The notes beneath the pieces are model-generated. The model saw only the letters and a program-made list of their open reading frames with translations, did not search any database and was not told where the DNA came from. Shown one piece after another: positions 38,801-50,618 of a DNA stretch of 64,000 nucleotides (position 1 is its first letter; each line of letters opens with the position of its first letter). Source of the DNA: Hofstenia miamia (Eukaryota; Xenacoelomorpha; Acoela); NCBI GenBank assembly GCA_004352715.1, contig SCFE01000004.1, positions 2,892,522-2,956,521 of the forward strand, in the 5' to 3' direction. The position numbers and the translations under genes are program-made.

Positions 38801-41800
38801 AAGCAATTAAAATGATCGTTTTGCATTTGAACTTTCCAGATTATCTCTTCAATATATAAACGAAGCTGTTTACAATATATTTCATTGAAAATATGTTCAC
38901 CTTCTATTGATCTATCTCGTTTTTTAGAGTTTAAATACAAATTCATTCATTGACATTCTTAACAATCTCTTTTAAACCATTCTCATAATCGATCGAATCT
39001 TCGTCTTACTTAGTTGCATACCATCGATATTTTGGAAGAGCTTGAATCCTTAAGCTGACTGAATGCATAGAACTCTCAATTTTCTTTCCATATTCGATTA
39101 AAGCCATTTTCAAAGTTTAGATTTAGTGATGCTGTATGTATTTTGTGTTAAAACTTACGTCTCGTTATATTTGAATGTTTAGAAACTTCCCCTTATCCAG
39201 TGAACTCGGCATTCCAAAAATGAATGTCTGCGACAAATATTTTGGTGTCAAATCAGAACCCCACTATCCATACCCATCTCCAAATGCTCGTTTTTATTTA
39301 GTAAGTTTTAAAAATTTACATTATGCCATGCACGCTAACAATATTTTGATGCACTTAGTAATTGATTATTTTAGAATTCTTCTCAAGATGTTGCTTCATA
39401 TGAATTCTCAAATGTACGTTACTTGTCGCTTTCGTTGTTTTAATTTAATTTAGACCTGCTTCAGCCCTGATACAAATTCACAAATTCCGTCTGCCTCAGA
39501 TTATGCTGGAAATTATGGATTTGAAATATCATTTGGACCTCAAAATCACAATTCGTGCAAGAGTGCTTTGTGGACCGTAAGTCTTTCTTAGTTAATACAT
39601 TCACATATGCTGTACGTATTTCGCATTGCTTGTTTAACTTTACGAAACTAGCTTTGTTAGTAGTCAGAACCATCTTCATGTCTGTTATCGCGATAATTAC
39701 TACAAGGTAGTAACATAAACTCATTGTTTGGTACGATGGGCAACAAGAGGCTTAAATATGTTATCTTTAAGTTTATGATGTTTTAAGTCATAAGGATTTG
39801 TAATTTGACAAAATACAGTTGCTACTGCGTTTTATTGTACTCGGCAAAAATGTCAGATCATGGAAAGAATCTGTATATCCTTGTTCTATTTATGGATACA
39901 TTATTCAATCTTTAATTTATTTGATATCTTCAGCAAGCATAATTTTTATTAATAATCTTTTTGAAGTTTATTTGAATATCACAAATTATCTTCTTTAATG
40001 GTGATCTAGTGCTAAATATCCTTAAGTTCTTAAAGTTCGAAGAAAATGAACAAATTGTGCAATGACATTGAAAGGATGTCAGGGCTTTTCTACAGTATAA
40101 AATCCCGAACGCTGCCTCAACTTGCACAAAGTTGATTTCCTGTAATTTAGTTCTCCCCAATCATCAATAAACTCTATGTAAAAATGGCGGCCACATGTCC
40201 AGTGAGATTTAAGACTCTTTGTCCAGTTCCAAATGGCTGCTTTATCCGTGCCACCCCTATTTTCAGACAACCAGAACATGTCAAGCAGATTGTTACGAGA
40301 TGTCCCAATCATGCACATAGCAGAGATAAAGACAGCATGAATGAAAGTAAGATTTTCTCGCTTTTTTATATTTTATTTAACAGTCTTTTGCATGAAAACT
40401 TGATTCAATGACAATAGTTGTTTCTTAAGTACAATGTTGAATATCTTGTGTATAAATAATCTCAAATTGTTTAATCGTATCAGTGCTCTTACATGAAAAA
40501 TGTCTTTTTCCACGAATTGCAACTACGTTAGTAAAAAATTCATGCTATTCATAGAAATCCTTAAATGTATGGGCAGCTTCTGTAATTTTATTAAACAATA
40601 AAGTTTATTAGTGTGAAAATTTTGTCTGAAATTTTCTGAAAGAAATTGGTTTTATATATACAAAGCTATGCATCTTAATCGGGGCGAAGCCTAAAAAATG
40701 CATTTCACGACCTTAGATTTTAAACTTTTCATTTTTTTACTGAAAATGTTTTCATTTAGCCAGTCAAAACCACTTTTGAAAACCATGTCTCGCCCCCTTG
40801 CCTACGCCACTGCCAAGATCAATTAGCAAACCATGTCTGGAAATAACTACGTAATTTATATTTCCTAAAATATTCAATAATGCTGACTTAAAATATACAA
40901 GCCAACAATAGACCTACTTACATTTCAATATTGGTGTTTTTTCTATTAAAAATATATTTTTAAAAAAATAACTTTTTATAAACAGATTGGAAAGCTTTTG
41001 CAATAATTTGACAATTTGTGGAGGCCTTTGTGACGTTGTTTTTTATCCAACTTGTTCACCATTGAGATTACTCCTACGCTCCTGGTGTATATTGTTTATT
41101 AATACACAAACTGAAAAAATTTAGAATAAAAATTATAATCATAGTTTATTTTTGCAGAAATCTCATTTAACAGTTTTGTTTTGATGCGCCTTTAGGGAAT
41201 GTTTGAAAATTATGTGTTATATTATGAATAAACTTGATTAGATCATCCTGCCCCAAACCATTTAATCAGATGCGAACATCCAGATGCAGACTATCAGACA
41301 CATCCATCAACTGGCAGACAATCCGTAGTTGTACCATTTGATTCACCCCAAGTTGGAACAGAGTATCTGACTTTGCTTTACAATTTCATGTGTTATGGAT
41401 CGTGTGTTGGTGGGCTTAACAGGCGTCCAATTATGGTTATTTGATATTTTCTAACAAATTAATTTTCAAACGAATACTTTAGGTAATATTTACTTTTGAA
41501 AAAGATGGGTTAGTCTTCGGGAGACGGGCAATTGAAGTCCGTATTTGTGCATGTCCAGGTCGCGACAGGAAGAATGAAGAATCGCCTTCACCTGGAATTC
41601 ATTCACGTGTCAAACGAAGTAGTTTATGTACTTTTTGATTTTATATTATCATGTTCGGTTTATTTCTATTCTAATTGCGCAGTTGTTGCCTTTACTTTAA
41701 ACTTAAACTGCCTACATTTTCTTCAAGTGTATTATGAAGTTTCGATATCTTGAAATATGGTCACAACTATTGGTGATCGTGCTCGAACATACGTGTACAT

Positions 41801-44800
41801 GTACGAAAGTGTATTTTTCACAATATTTCATTGAACGTTTCCATTTTTTAAAAAGGTTTGAAATTCTCGCTATTCCTAATTTCCAGGTAATCACGAGATC
41901 TAAAGCCGATGGGACTACCTTCTGGGTGCGCAGTGCGAAAATTCAGCAGTCGACAGGCGCTTAAACTTTTTTAGAAGTCAGAATTTCTAGGCAATTTGAG
42001 ATTAACCAAGGCCTACTTTAATCACGGCCTGGCTATTTACAGTAAATTAGTGTAAAATTTTGTACAAGTATGCAATACAGGGAATATAAAAGATTTACTC
42101 CAGCTTTGTGGACCCACAAACATTCAATTTGCTTCGAAACAAAAAAAGGTTCACCAAACAGTTAGTGTTCCACAAATAAAGACATGAATTTAATGTCTAG
42201 AAATGTTGCATATCAAATTAGAAAAGTTAGTTTAAAATTTCTTCGTGAGTAGGTCTATATTCCTGGATTTTTGTGCCGTCAAATCATATATTTTGATATA
42301 TAGAAAAATGTTTGTTTATTGTTAACCACTTCCGTACCAAGTATGTATATATACGTCCTATATTTTGTCATTCAATGACCAAGGACGTATATATACGTTG
42401 TTGCATAAAAAGATTTATAAAGAGCCCGGTTGTTTGCGATACTTCGAATAAATTTATCGGTGGTTGAGAAAGGTCTGGCACTATTTTATAAAGACTGCTG
42501 ACTACGTGAAATTGCTTTCTGGCTTTTTGTTTATTGTATTGGTAGAGAAGAGGTTAATGACCACTTTATATTTGAATGTAGTTTTTACAATTTTTAAAAT
42601 GAAAACATTCCAAAAAGAATAGAAACTTGTGAAATAGCTAAGTCTTTGCTTTAGTTACTTAAAGTAACTTCTTACAACAATTCCTGGCATTATGCAGTGA
42701 GGTATTTTTGTGGCCTCATTGTTAATTTTACTGGAAATCGCCAGGGCGTGATTACAGTAGGCCTCGGGTTAACCTAATTCAACTAAAACTGTATATTTCA
42801 CTATTTCTGCATGGTTTATTATTTTCAGTTTGTTTACTGTTTGTTTCGGATACTTAGATTTAGAAATCGATTTTCAAAGTAGCAATTTTCAATTACAAGA
42901 TTAAATATAGACCAAACAATTTGCTATTTGAAGCCTGAATGCTCTGTTTAAATTTCAAAGCATAGCTTTGCTCCTACATGTAATGTGATGTACGTAATTT
43001 GTCGATTGTTATACTACACTCTGAGCATTTGTTGTTACAGGTAGCGATGCTTTTGCCAACATATTTCGTTTAGCTTCCAAGCCGTTTTATATGCCGCCTT
43101 CCAAAGTAAGCAAGGCCATTCACCTGAGTGACGATGATGATCAGTCCACCTACACTATTAGTGTATGTATTTACTTCTTTCATGTTGTGAAGTTCATTCA
43201 ATAGTATTTTAAGACCTTTAATAACTATTTTAGCAGAATTAAAAAGTTGATTTATGAAAATATATTCATTGTCCTTTATACACGTTTCATAATTTTCTTT
43301 TCTAATCATTAGAATAGCAATGAAAATATCTTTGAAAGAATGTCTCGATTTTCATTCGCAAGACGCATTAAATTTTTTTTTTGCAACAGAAGCTCATTGT
43401 CCGTTTTTTAGAAATGCATGTACAAGGATTTTATGTGTCCCTTATTATAGGCCGAAAAATACTGTAGTTTAATTGCAATGAATTACTCTTTGTCAAAAGC
43501 TCACTGGACATTGTACTTCAATTTCCCCAAATGAAAAAAAAATGATTTTCTATGGTATGTTCATATTAATACCTAAATTTACCAAAGGGCATCGATATGT
43601 ATCTCTTGTTTCTTCGAATATGCTCAAAAATTGAGATTCTTTAAAAGTCCGCGTTTAGGTTGTTGGAAGACGCAGTTACGATCAACTACTTGATACAGTT
43701 TCTTTCCTAAGAACAATGGGAGTGGATATTCAACTGGGAAACAACGAGAATGGAATCGCAGACAAGTAAATTTTACATACAATTCAATAACCATTCAATT
43801 TGAAAACTTAATGTTCCTTATATTTTTCCTTGAACTTTAATTGACCATTTTTTCCAAACTTGTGCAAAAAATGAAATTCAAATCATTTGATAGTTTCTCC
43901 TTCTTTTCAATTAAAATGTTTTTTTACCAAACTACCAAAAAAGTCTTTAAAAAATTCAGGCTTAGACTACCTACGTTCTTCTAAAAGCGCAAACTGTTCC
44001 ACATCTTCAAATTATATTTTTCAAACCAATTGTGAAATTTGGAATTGAGATGATGAGACATCTATTGATGAACGTGGTCTGTTGTTGAAAATTTGTACTA
44101 ACGTGTATTGCTATGCCTCAAATACTTTGGTGCAAAATGTTAGCAGGTGTGATCAAAAGCAACCAAATGAAACCATATTTCTACCCAATGAAGTTAAAGG
44201 TTAATATCCTTTCAATTTCAGCGGAGATAAATGCGTTCCTGGGTACTCATAGGTTGAGATGTGCCTCAGGCATGTCTGGATATAGTAAATTAAGACTAGA
44301 TGTGTGGACTTATATTTTCAGACAAATTTGGGCTTGCATATAACATGTAGACTTAACATTGAACTCTTAACAAACTGGGACTTGGTGGGTCTAATTTTTT
44401 ACAGCGTTCGGACCGAGAGGCATGGGATTTGCAAGGGCTGAGCCTAAAAACGCAGGCCCATTTATCTCTTAGTTTTAGAATTGTGTGAGCTTCTCAAATG
44501 TTTTTCTGCGAGTTTTTTATCAGTGTTATTAGTTCTTCTTTATTCGAATCTTTGATAAAATATTGGTGTATATTGTTGATTATAATTTTTCATAGATCAT
44601 AGTTTTTTTCTAAATGAAACTAGTGTGATAGCAATTGTTTCATATATTAGCGAATTACACAAAATCATCAAAAATCCTAGTTAGATATAAATTATGGAAA
44701 TAAGTTACTTTTCTCATTTAGCTGTATTACTGAATTACGGATTTTTGAAAGTTATGAACATATGTTCATATATTGATACTGGAAACTTTTAAAACCAAAC

Positions 44801-44941
44801 TGCTTAAATGGATATGAGAGTTTTGATAATTTGAATTTCAGAGGTTTGAAAATCGAAAACATTTTTATGCAATAAAAATATGTCTATTCTTTTTCTTAAA
44901 ATAATTCGGTATAAGAAAAAACGGAGCACAACATAAAGAAT

Positions 44942-44975
<34 letters not shown>

Positions 44976-47900
44976 NNNNNNNNNNNNNNNNNNNNNNNNN
45001 NNNNNNNNNNNNNNNNNNNNNNNNNNNNNNNNNNNNNNNNNNNNNNNNNNNNNNNNNNNNNNNNNNNNNNNNNNNNNNNNNNNNNNNNNNNNNNNNNNNN
45101 NNNNNNNNNNNNNNNNNNNNNNNNNNNNNNNNNNNNNNNNNNNNNNNNNNNNNATTTATATTCATATTCTACATACACACTATGAAAGGGATAGACCGGT
45201 TTCTTTTATTTAAGACATCATTAGTACAAATATGCGGTAAAAATTAAATATATTTACAGTAGACTACACTTAATATAATTTACATTGCATGCTCTTAAAA
45301 TAAATTCAATGATATCATGCTTAGTTGTGTAATTAATAATTTGTCTTTCTTTGATTGCTAAATTATTAATATTTCTCCCATTTTATGATGTTCTGATCTT
45401 AGTCTGATGTAAAAATTTTCTTCTCTTAGTTGATGTTTGTGCATAAAAAGGTCGGATTTCAGGTGCCCATTAATATGTTCTTTAATTCTCACCCACCTCA
45501 AGATACTAAAATTTTGCCGAAAGCAATCATTGAATTATGATAAATTTATTAACATTCGTTTTTCGCATGATACATTTAAATAAAACGCGAGTTTTGCTAT
45601 TTTTGTTAGAAAATCCTTTATGAAAGTAAGAATGGACAAAACCCAAGAATTAGTTTCCAAACTTTCCATAAAATTTTGTATGAATTTGAAAAAAAATAAT
45701 TACAAAAAAACAGTTGTCTTAAACAGAACCGTTTTAAAACATGCCAATTCTGTTTATAGTCAAACATTATTCATTAAAATTTTTATAATAGAGTTGCCTT
45801 TACTCCATTTTAAAGTTTGGGGCTCATTTTCACTTTAGCATAATATATTTTTATTATTCTATGAAATATTTTCTTGGACATATTGATGATAAATGCTATT
45901 TATTCTATGTTATTATATATTGTGTATATTATTATACAATAACCAGCCTATTTAGCAGTGTGGTATCGACCATTCCAGACAATCCGGTGGTAAGCACAAC
46001 TAACATTGAAAAGGAGAATGGCATGCCAGGAATGCAGGGTGAATATCTGCAGAAATTTAGCAGTAATGGAATAGAAAGCTGTATGAGCGTCGCAACGTAC
46101 GTTTTTATTGTTTTTATTAAGAGTTAAGCACATGTTTAGATGGTTAAGTGCAATTGGTTGTTCGCAATGTCTTGATGCTTTTCTTTCGAAAAACATACTT
46201 CACGTCGCCCAACTACATGAACTATCTATAGAGGTAAATTTGAATCTAAGGCTAAAGTTAAGTCCTCTACATAAAAATCGGATATGAAGTTCTCGAAATT
46301 TTAACTTGTTAAATATAATGATTAAGAGTTCAATTATTCTTTATTGAACGAAAATATTAAAAATTGTACTAGGCTAAATGAAATAAAGAGCAAACTACTA
46401 GTTTTTGTATAAATCGGTGATTCGACTCTAGCCAGACTCGAGTTGGCTGGTATCTCATGCATTACGTTTCCTGTTAGGATTTTGGCTGCCCTTTTTTACA
46501 CCGATTTCAGGAGAATGGTCTTTCATGTGGACACTACCAGATTATCCGAATTGATTCACATGAGAAACGGAAGAATCCGGTAATGCCTAACATTTACCTC
46601 TACACTTAGATTAATTTCACCGTTTGTACTTTCAAGATCTGATTACGGAAATTCGTTACTTTGAGGTTGTCCGAACTTTATAGTTAACCCTATCAGGGCT
46701 GGGGAAAGAGGAGCCTGTAGGCTCATAACCTAACTTTTGTTATTAGCTACTGAGTCAATTCTTATGAAATTTTGCGACTTTCCTAATTATGCATGTCAAA
46801 TATTGGAAAAAAGTTAAAACCCTCTCAAAATTATCAATATAACCAGTGAAGCGTTTAGGGCCCCCTTTTGGGGCCAGCTGTGAACAATTAAGATGTTCTC
46901 TTTTCATCAACATTGAAAATATTTCACTTTAATTCAAGACGTCATTAATATTTTTATTCCAAAAAGCAGACGATTGCATTTTGTGTAAATATACTTTTGT
47001 TTAAAAACATTTTTTTCTGTAAAAATGGGTGTCCGCCCCTGCCCCCACCGGTTTTAAAAATTCTAAACGCGCCTTGCCTCTGTATATAACCATTTGTTTG
47101 TTGTTTTGTGAAAAAGCTCACACTGCGGCAAGCCTGCTACCTCGGCCTTCAACTACAATATTGTGGTGCTCACTCTCGGGCCAACGTTACTCAGTATAAG
47201 AACTGTGAAGAATGCTGAAAGTAAAACGCCATGGCATTCTTGAACACTTGCCAACTCGACAGCAATATGCATTTTTGCAACTCAGCTGACACTTCCACCT
47301 CAAACATGTAATCGCAGAAGACTTTGTGCTCCTCTTAAACAGTTGCAGAAATGTGTGGCTTTAGGATATTAAAGGTTAGATCAAAAACGCCTCCGTCCAT
47401 GTTCTTCGACACCCTTACCGGGGAGGGGAGCAGCAAAGACGAAAAGTCGGTAATGATATTGTTAGAGATTTGAAGGTTTGATGAAGAAATGCTGCGTTGA
47501 GATGAAAAGATGTCGTGGAAGTCCAATATGTTAGCGCCATGATTGATCAAACGTGGTGGGTGAGTCTGTGCAGGCAAGGTTGGAAGTCACAGAGGGCAGT
47601 ACAGTTTGATCTTATTGTACGCCATGATTAGCACGTGTGTGGTTAGACATCTTGACTTTGCCAGTTCGCGAAAATTTCTTGTAGGCCACCGACTACGATA
47701 AAAAGCATAAAATAGTTGTCAGAGTTGTAAACGGTTCGGGTCACACTTTAGTAATTTAAATAATATTGAAAATTATTGTGCAAATTGCCGCAAGAAATAT
47801 GTTTGTTATTAGACCATCCTCATCCAAAAACTGTCAGAATATTGAGAAATTTGACGTTCTTGCTAGAAAACTCAATGTCAATCGTTTTCATGTAACTCCA

Positions 47901-48374
47901 TTCCTCATTTGAGGAGCTTAAATTTTTGCAAAACCGTATTTTCCTATGCTTTCAAATATTTTGGATGATGTTCATAAGATTAATTTGAACAATGCATAAA
48001 ATATTCTAATTGACATTTAGGGATTACATTTACAATAGTTTCTTTAGGATTTGTTTTGGTTAAATTGCCATCTTAGTTTAAATTTTTTCGTTTTAAAATT
48101 GGAAGGTGCCCCTCAAAAAATCAGAAAGCCGCGTCTGCCTGCACCTGAACACTGCAATGTTTTTTAGGAATTCGAAAATATGGACATTTCAAAAGAATGT
48201 TTGAGGAGAATCTTAGACAGCATCAAGATGATGAAATCAGATGGAAAGCCTCCTGTAACATTAATACGTTCTTCTAGTGATGCATCAACCACTATTCTCC
48301 CTAATGGCGAAATGGAGACCCGTTACACATTGAAGCATACTATTTCACTGCTTAGCGGTTTTGGAGATTTTTAA
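35806..48374 (+). CDS. p53/p63/p73-family transcription factor
   Basis: A tetrameric sequence-specific nuclear DNA-binding protein of the p53 family, which acts in genome surveillance and germline or epithelial quality control (known of the family). My exons are 35806-35885, 39183-39300, 39454-39576, 40151-40346, 41242-41435, 41483-41618, 43041-43162, 43659-43765, 45956-46096 and 48168-48374. Phases agree at every join except the last (phase 2 into phase 0), so one small exon is missing. The model gives about 475 residues. In order it holds an N-terminal motif, a complete DNA-binding domain, a tetramerisation helix, SAM-like pieces and a C-terminus like the p63/p73 inhibitory domain. Introns before FSPIINK, after YTIS and near VKR sit where vertebrate introns 4, 9 and 8 do. 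The DNA-binding text ([30 protein letters not shown]) is closer to p63/p73 than to p53. The first exon is the least certain part. Confidence 0.92.
38155..38547 (+). pseudogene. hAT transposase C-terminal fragment in p53-family intron 1
   Basis: One frame with a single TAA at 38383-38385 encodes a hAT dimerisation tail: [20 protein letters not shown] corresponds to the SAxxERxFSxLxxIxTxxRN signature of hAT transposases. The N-terminal part ([14 protein letters not shown]) is less diagnostic. It is on the same strand as the host gene and could be mistaken for an exon. No terminal repeats seen. Confidence 0.6.
39454..41618 (+). CDS. p53-family exons 3-6, DNA-binding domain
   Basis: Four exons encode the whole core domain. 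The conserved Lys of loop 1 is in CKSALWT. The zinc ligands (C176, H179, C238, C242 in human numbering) are in TRCPNH and FMCYGSC. The contact and structural arginines matching R175, R248, R249, R273, R280 and R282 are in [14 protein letters not shown] and [11 protein letters not shown]. No key residue is missing, so the domain should fold and bind a p53-type response element (inference). The intron between exons 5 and 6 (41436-41482) is only 47 bases. If retained it adds a TGA after two codons. The vertebrate intron 6 position is absent. Confidence 0.95.
40680..40812. mobile_element. Degenerate hAT-like MITE in a p53-family intron
   Basis: The right end read inward is CAGTGGCGTAGGCAAGGGGG and the left end CGGGGCGAAGCCTA is a worn version of the same terminal repeat. 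About 133 bp. No target duplication seen. Confidence 0.35.
42326..42553. mobile_element. piggyBac-like MITE in a p53-family intron
   Basis: 228 bp with TTAA outside both ends (42322-42325 and 42554-42557). The terminal repeats are CCACTTCCGTACCAA and, inward from the right, CCTCTTCTCTACCAA (12 of 15). An internal foldback, GTATATATACGTCC / GGACGTATATATAC, sits near the left end. Its size matches the element at 2690-2921. Confidence 0.65.
43041..43765 (+). CDS. p53-family exons 7-8, tetramerisation domain
   Basis: Exon 7 ends [12 protein letters not shown] and exon 8 begins [18 protein letters not shown]. Together they match the beta-strand, Gly turn and helix of the family tetramerisation domain (YTLQ-IRGRERFEMF in human p53, YLQVRGRENFEIL in p73). 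The intron falls at the same place as human intron 9. The Gly of the turn is conserved; human Arg337 is replaced by Ser, where p73 has Asn. A basic linker (VKRSSDAF...SKVSKAIH) precedes it. Confidence 0.85.
44976..45153. other. Assembly gap (178 N) after a TA microsatellite
   Basis: The N run directly follows (TA)n at 44944-44975 inside a p53-family intron. A missing small exon here cannot be excluded, but exons 8 and 9 join in phase without one. Confidence 0.9.
45956..48374 (+). CDS. p53-family last exons, SAM-like and inhibitory C-terminus
   Basis: Exon 9 (45956-46096) ends [20 protein letters not shown], resembling the middle SAM helices (EYFTSQGLQSIYHL in p73). The last exon (48168-48374) begins [20 protein letters not shown], matching LKIPEQYRMTIWRGLQDLK, then [15 protein letters not shown] and [10 protein letters not shown], matching the p73/p63 inhibitory region (RSSNAATISIG, VRHTITI). 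It ends GFGDF and TAA. Exon 9 leaves phase 2 and the last exon enters in phase 0, so a small exon of 3n+1 bases supplying a few SAM residues is missing. A candidate at 46511-46579 has good splice sites but exits in phase 2. Confidence 0.7.
46844..47082. mobile_element. hAT-like MITE in the last p53-family intron
   Basis: 239 bp. The left end is CAGTGAAGCGTTTAGGG and the right end, inward, is CAGAGGCAAGGCGCGTTTAG. The flanks are AATATAAC and TATATAAC (7 of 8 identical), an 8-bp hAT-type duplication. Confidence 0.6.
47090..47760. other. GC-richer unidentified island in the last p53-family intron
   Basis: Base composition rises sharply compared with its surroundings and the text looks once-coding. 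A minus-strand frame at 47577-47335 reads [17 protein letters not shown] and continues past a stop with [16 protein letters not shown] recognise no family. Decayed retroelement or transposon sequence is the likeliest explanation. Confidence 0.3.
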
Positions 48375-48635
48375 CTATTTATATTTTTGTACATTTTTGT
48401 CCCGTCTTTGTCATATTTGGTTTTTATATTTGTTTTTTATAAAAGTTGTATTGATCGAACAACTTATTACTCTGACTAACGATACATAATAAGAGTTCCC
48501 AAAACCTTTCTTTTTAAATGCTTCCAACTTCTAGGACTACTCAATTTTCTTCTGGACCAAAGATTAATGGTTCCAGACCACATTGTACCGTTAGATATAA
48601 TCGAAGTCTCATCTCATTACTACTATTATTAAAGA

Positions 48636-48899
48636 TTTTGAAAACAATGTTAGACATTTGCTGTTCAAAAAATACACTACGGATTTAAGTAACTAATCTG
48701 TTTTTGAAAACAATGTTAGACATTTGCTGTTCAAAAAATACACTACGGATTTAAGTAACTAATCTGTTTTTGAAAACAATGTTAGATATTTGCTGTTCAA
48801 AAAATACACTACGGATTTAAGTAACTAATCTGTTTTTGAAAACAATGTTAGACATTTGCTGTTCAAAAAATACACTACGGATTTAAGTAACTAATCTGT
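48636..48899 (+). repeat. Four-copy 66-bp tandem repeat
   Basis: Four head-to-tail copies of a 66-base unit beginning TTTTGAAAACAATGTTAGA and containing ACACTACGGATTTAAG, followed by a short partial fifth. The copies are almost identical (one C/T change in copy 3), so the array is young. It starts about 260 bases after the p53-family stop codon, within or just past its 3' end. Confidence 0.9.
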
Positions 48900-48905
48900 T
48901 TTTGA

Positions 48906-50618
48906 AACAATTCAAAAAAATGCGTTTAATCTAACAAAAAACTCAATTTTGTGTATGTACTCAAAAATGATTTCAAAATTTGTTCGTGACATTCACAAAG
49001 AACAAGTAAATATTTGAAATTACATTTTCGAAATAAGATAATATATTGGTTATTCAGATAAATGTTTACAATTAAATAACTGATAATTTACCTGAATAGC
49101 AGCATTTAATTCAAAGTGTTCATTAAAATTATTGCAAAATGTACTCTTGAAATACAGTTAGGGCGTATGATAATTTTAGCAATTTTTGTTATGCAACATG
49201 TTTTGCACAATGTCACTGAATTTTTTAAAGAAATTTGCAGTTGTGTGGGTTTACTCACATAATATAACAAGGGACAATAGTCATAAATGTCATAAGCTAC
49301 TTCCTAAAAATTCAAACCAAATGCTTGGACATGCATCTTATCTAACATTGTTAAATAGAGTACTGTACTCTTATACTAGGACCAAAAAATATAATAGACC
49401 GAATTTGATTCAATATTTTTATATTGTCATGTATTTAGAAATATTCATTTGCTTTACAAAATGTCTATCTCACTTCATTATTCAATTTGATTAATAATGA
49501 CTGTTAGTTAATCAAACAGATCACAGAAAAAGATATCCGTACCTAAAACCAGCGGCTTGAACGGGAACTAAAAAATTTACCGCTGAACAGAGACCAAAAT
49601 TGTGTGGTTACGCAGGTCACTATTTTTAATATAGCTAAGGTAAGCAATTCTTATTATGTATTGCATTTAAATTTATTTTATTATTAAATTAGTACATAGT
49701 TATGAAACGGTTCAGCTTGAGGCGGGGGAAGATATTCAATTCTAAATCTGATAAAAATTTTTCCTAATTGCCAAAATTATATGTTATTTCCTATAAAATT
49801 TTAAAATACCAATTGTTATACATTTCATTTGTTATTTGAAATTTCAATTCAGTATCAATGATTATTATAATATTTGAAAAGAAGTGATGCCAGCTAAATT
49901 CAACAAAACATTTTGATAAAGTTATTATTGCGAGATTAACTGGGCTATTAAAGGTTATTGCGCCGGCTGTTTTTCCAGGCCAAGCATCAAGGATACAATC
50001 GGAACGAGTTTTTTTCTTGGGTGCTGATGATCAACTAAGCGTGATCAAAAAAGATCAGATCTGAGGCCACTGAAGTGAAAATTTTTCAAATAGAAATATA
50101 AATACATTTCAAATACCTATCTCTTTTCTCGCAAAATCTTCTACTTGTACTTAGAGACAACTGAAGTATTTGCATTCTAATATTCGGTCACATAATGTTC
50201 TAACCAAATTGCAAAAATCGATTTTGAAAATATCAGTGTCAACCCAATTACATCTATAGGCTTACAACCAGAATACTTATAAACACCTCTGGAAAAAATT
50301 CTTATTTAACAATGAATTGGAAAATAAATTTTAACAGAATATTTAAAATATATGATTTAAAATCACATGCAAGTGAGAAATGTAATGAATACATTTGTTC
50401 TTTCCATATTTTCATTGTTCAGCATTTCTGCTGAACTTGTGTAGTTGAAATTTTGGTATGATACGAAAATATTTGGTGTTACGCCAGGATTGTTTAGCGA
50501 AACTGATCTATAAAAAGTGGATACTAACTAATAAGACATTTTCCTTATAAAACATTTTCCTTAGAACTAATACAATACCATGAACATTGTTCAAAAGTCA
50601 GGCGAACAAATGTTTACT
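48906..50618. other. No gene seen
   Basis: AT-rich. The 102-codon frame at 49186-49494 has no recognisable domain and no splice or promoter support. Nothing else stands out. Confidence 0.3.

Noticed and set aside
44221-44241. Possible 21-base exon between p53-family exons 8 and 9
   Set aside because: It keeps phase and has AG/GT borders, but the neighbouring exons already join in frame without it and it matches nothing in the family.
46511-46579. Candidate extra exon in the SAM-like region
   Set aside because: It has good splice sites but exits in phase 2, so it cannot connect to the last exon in frame, and its translation ([15 protein letters not shown]) does not resemble SAM sequences clearly.
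48636-48899. Repeat array as a CRISPR
   Set aside because: Head-to-tail copies have no unique spacers, and the window is animal DNA.
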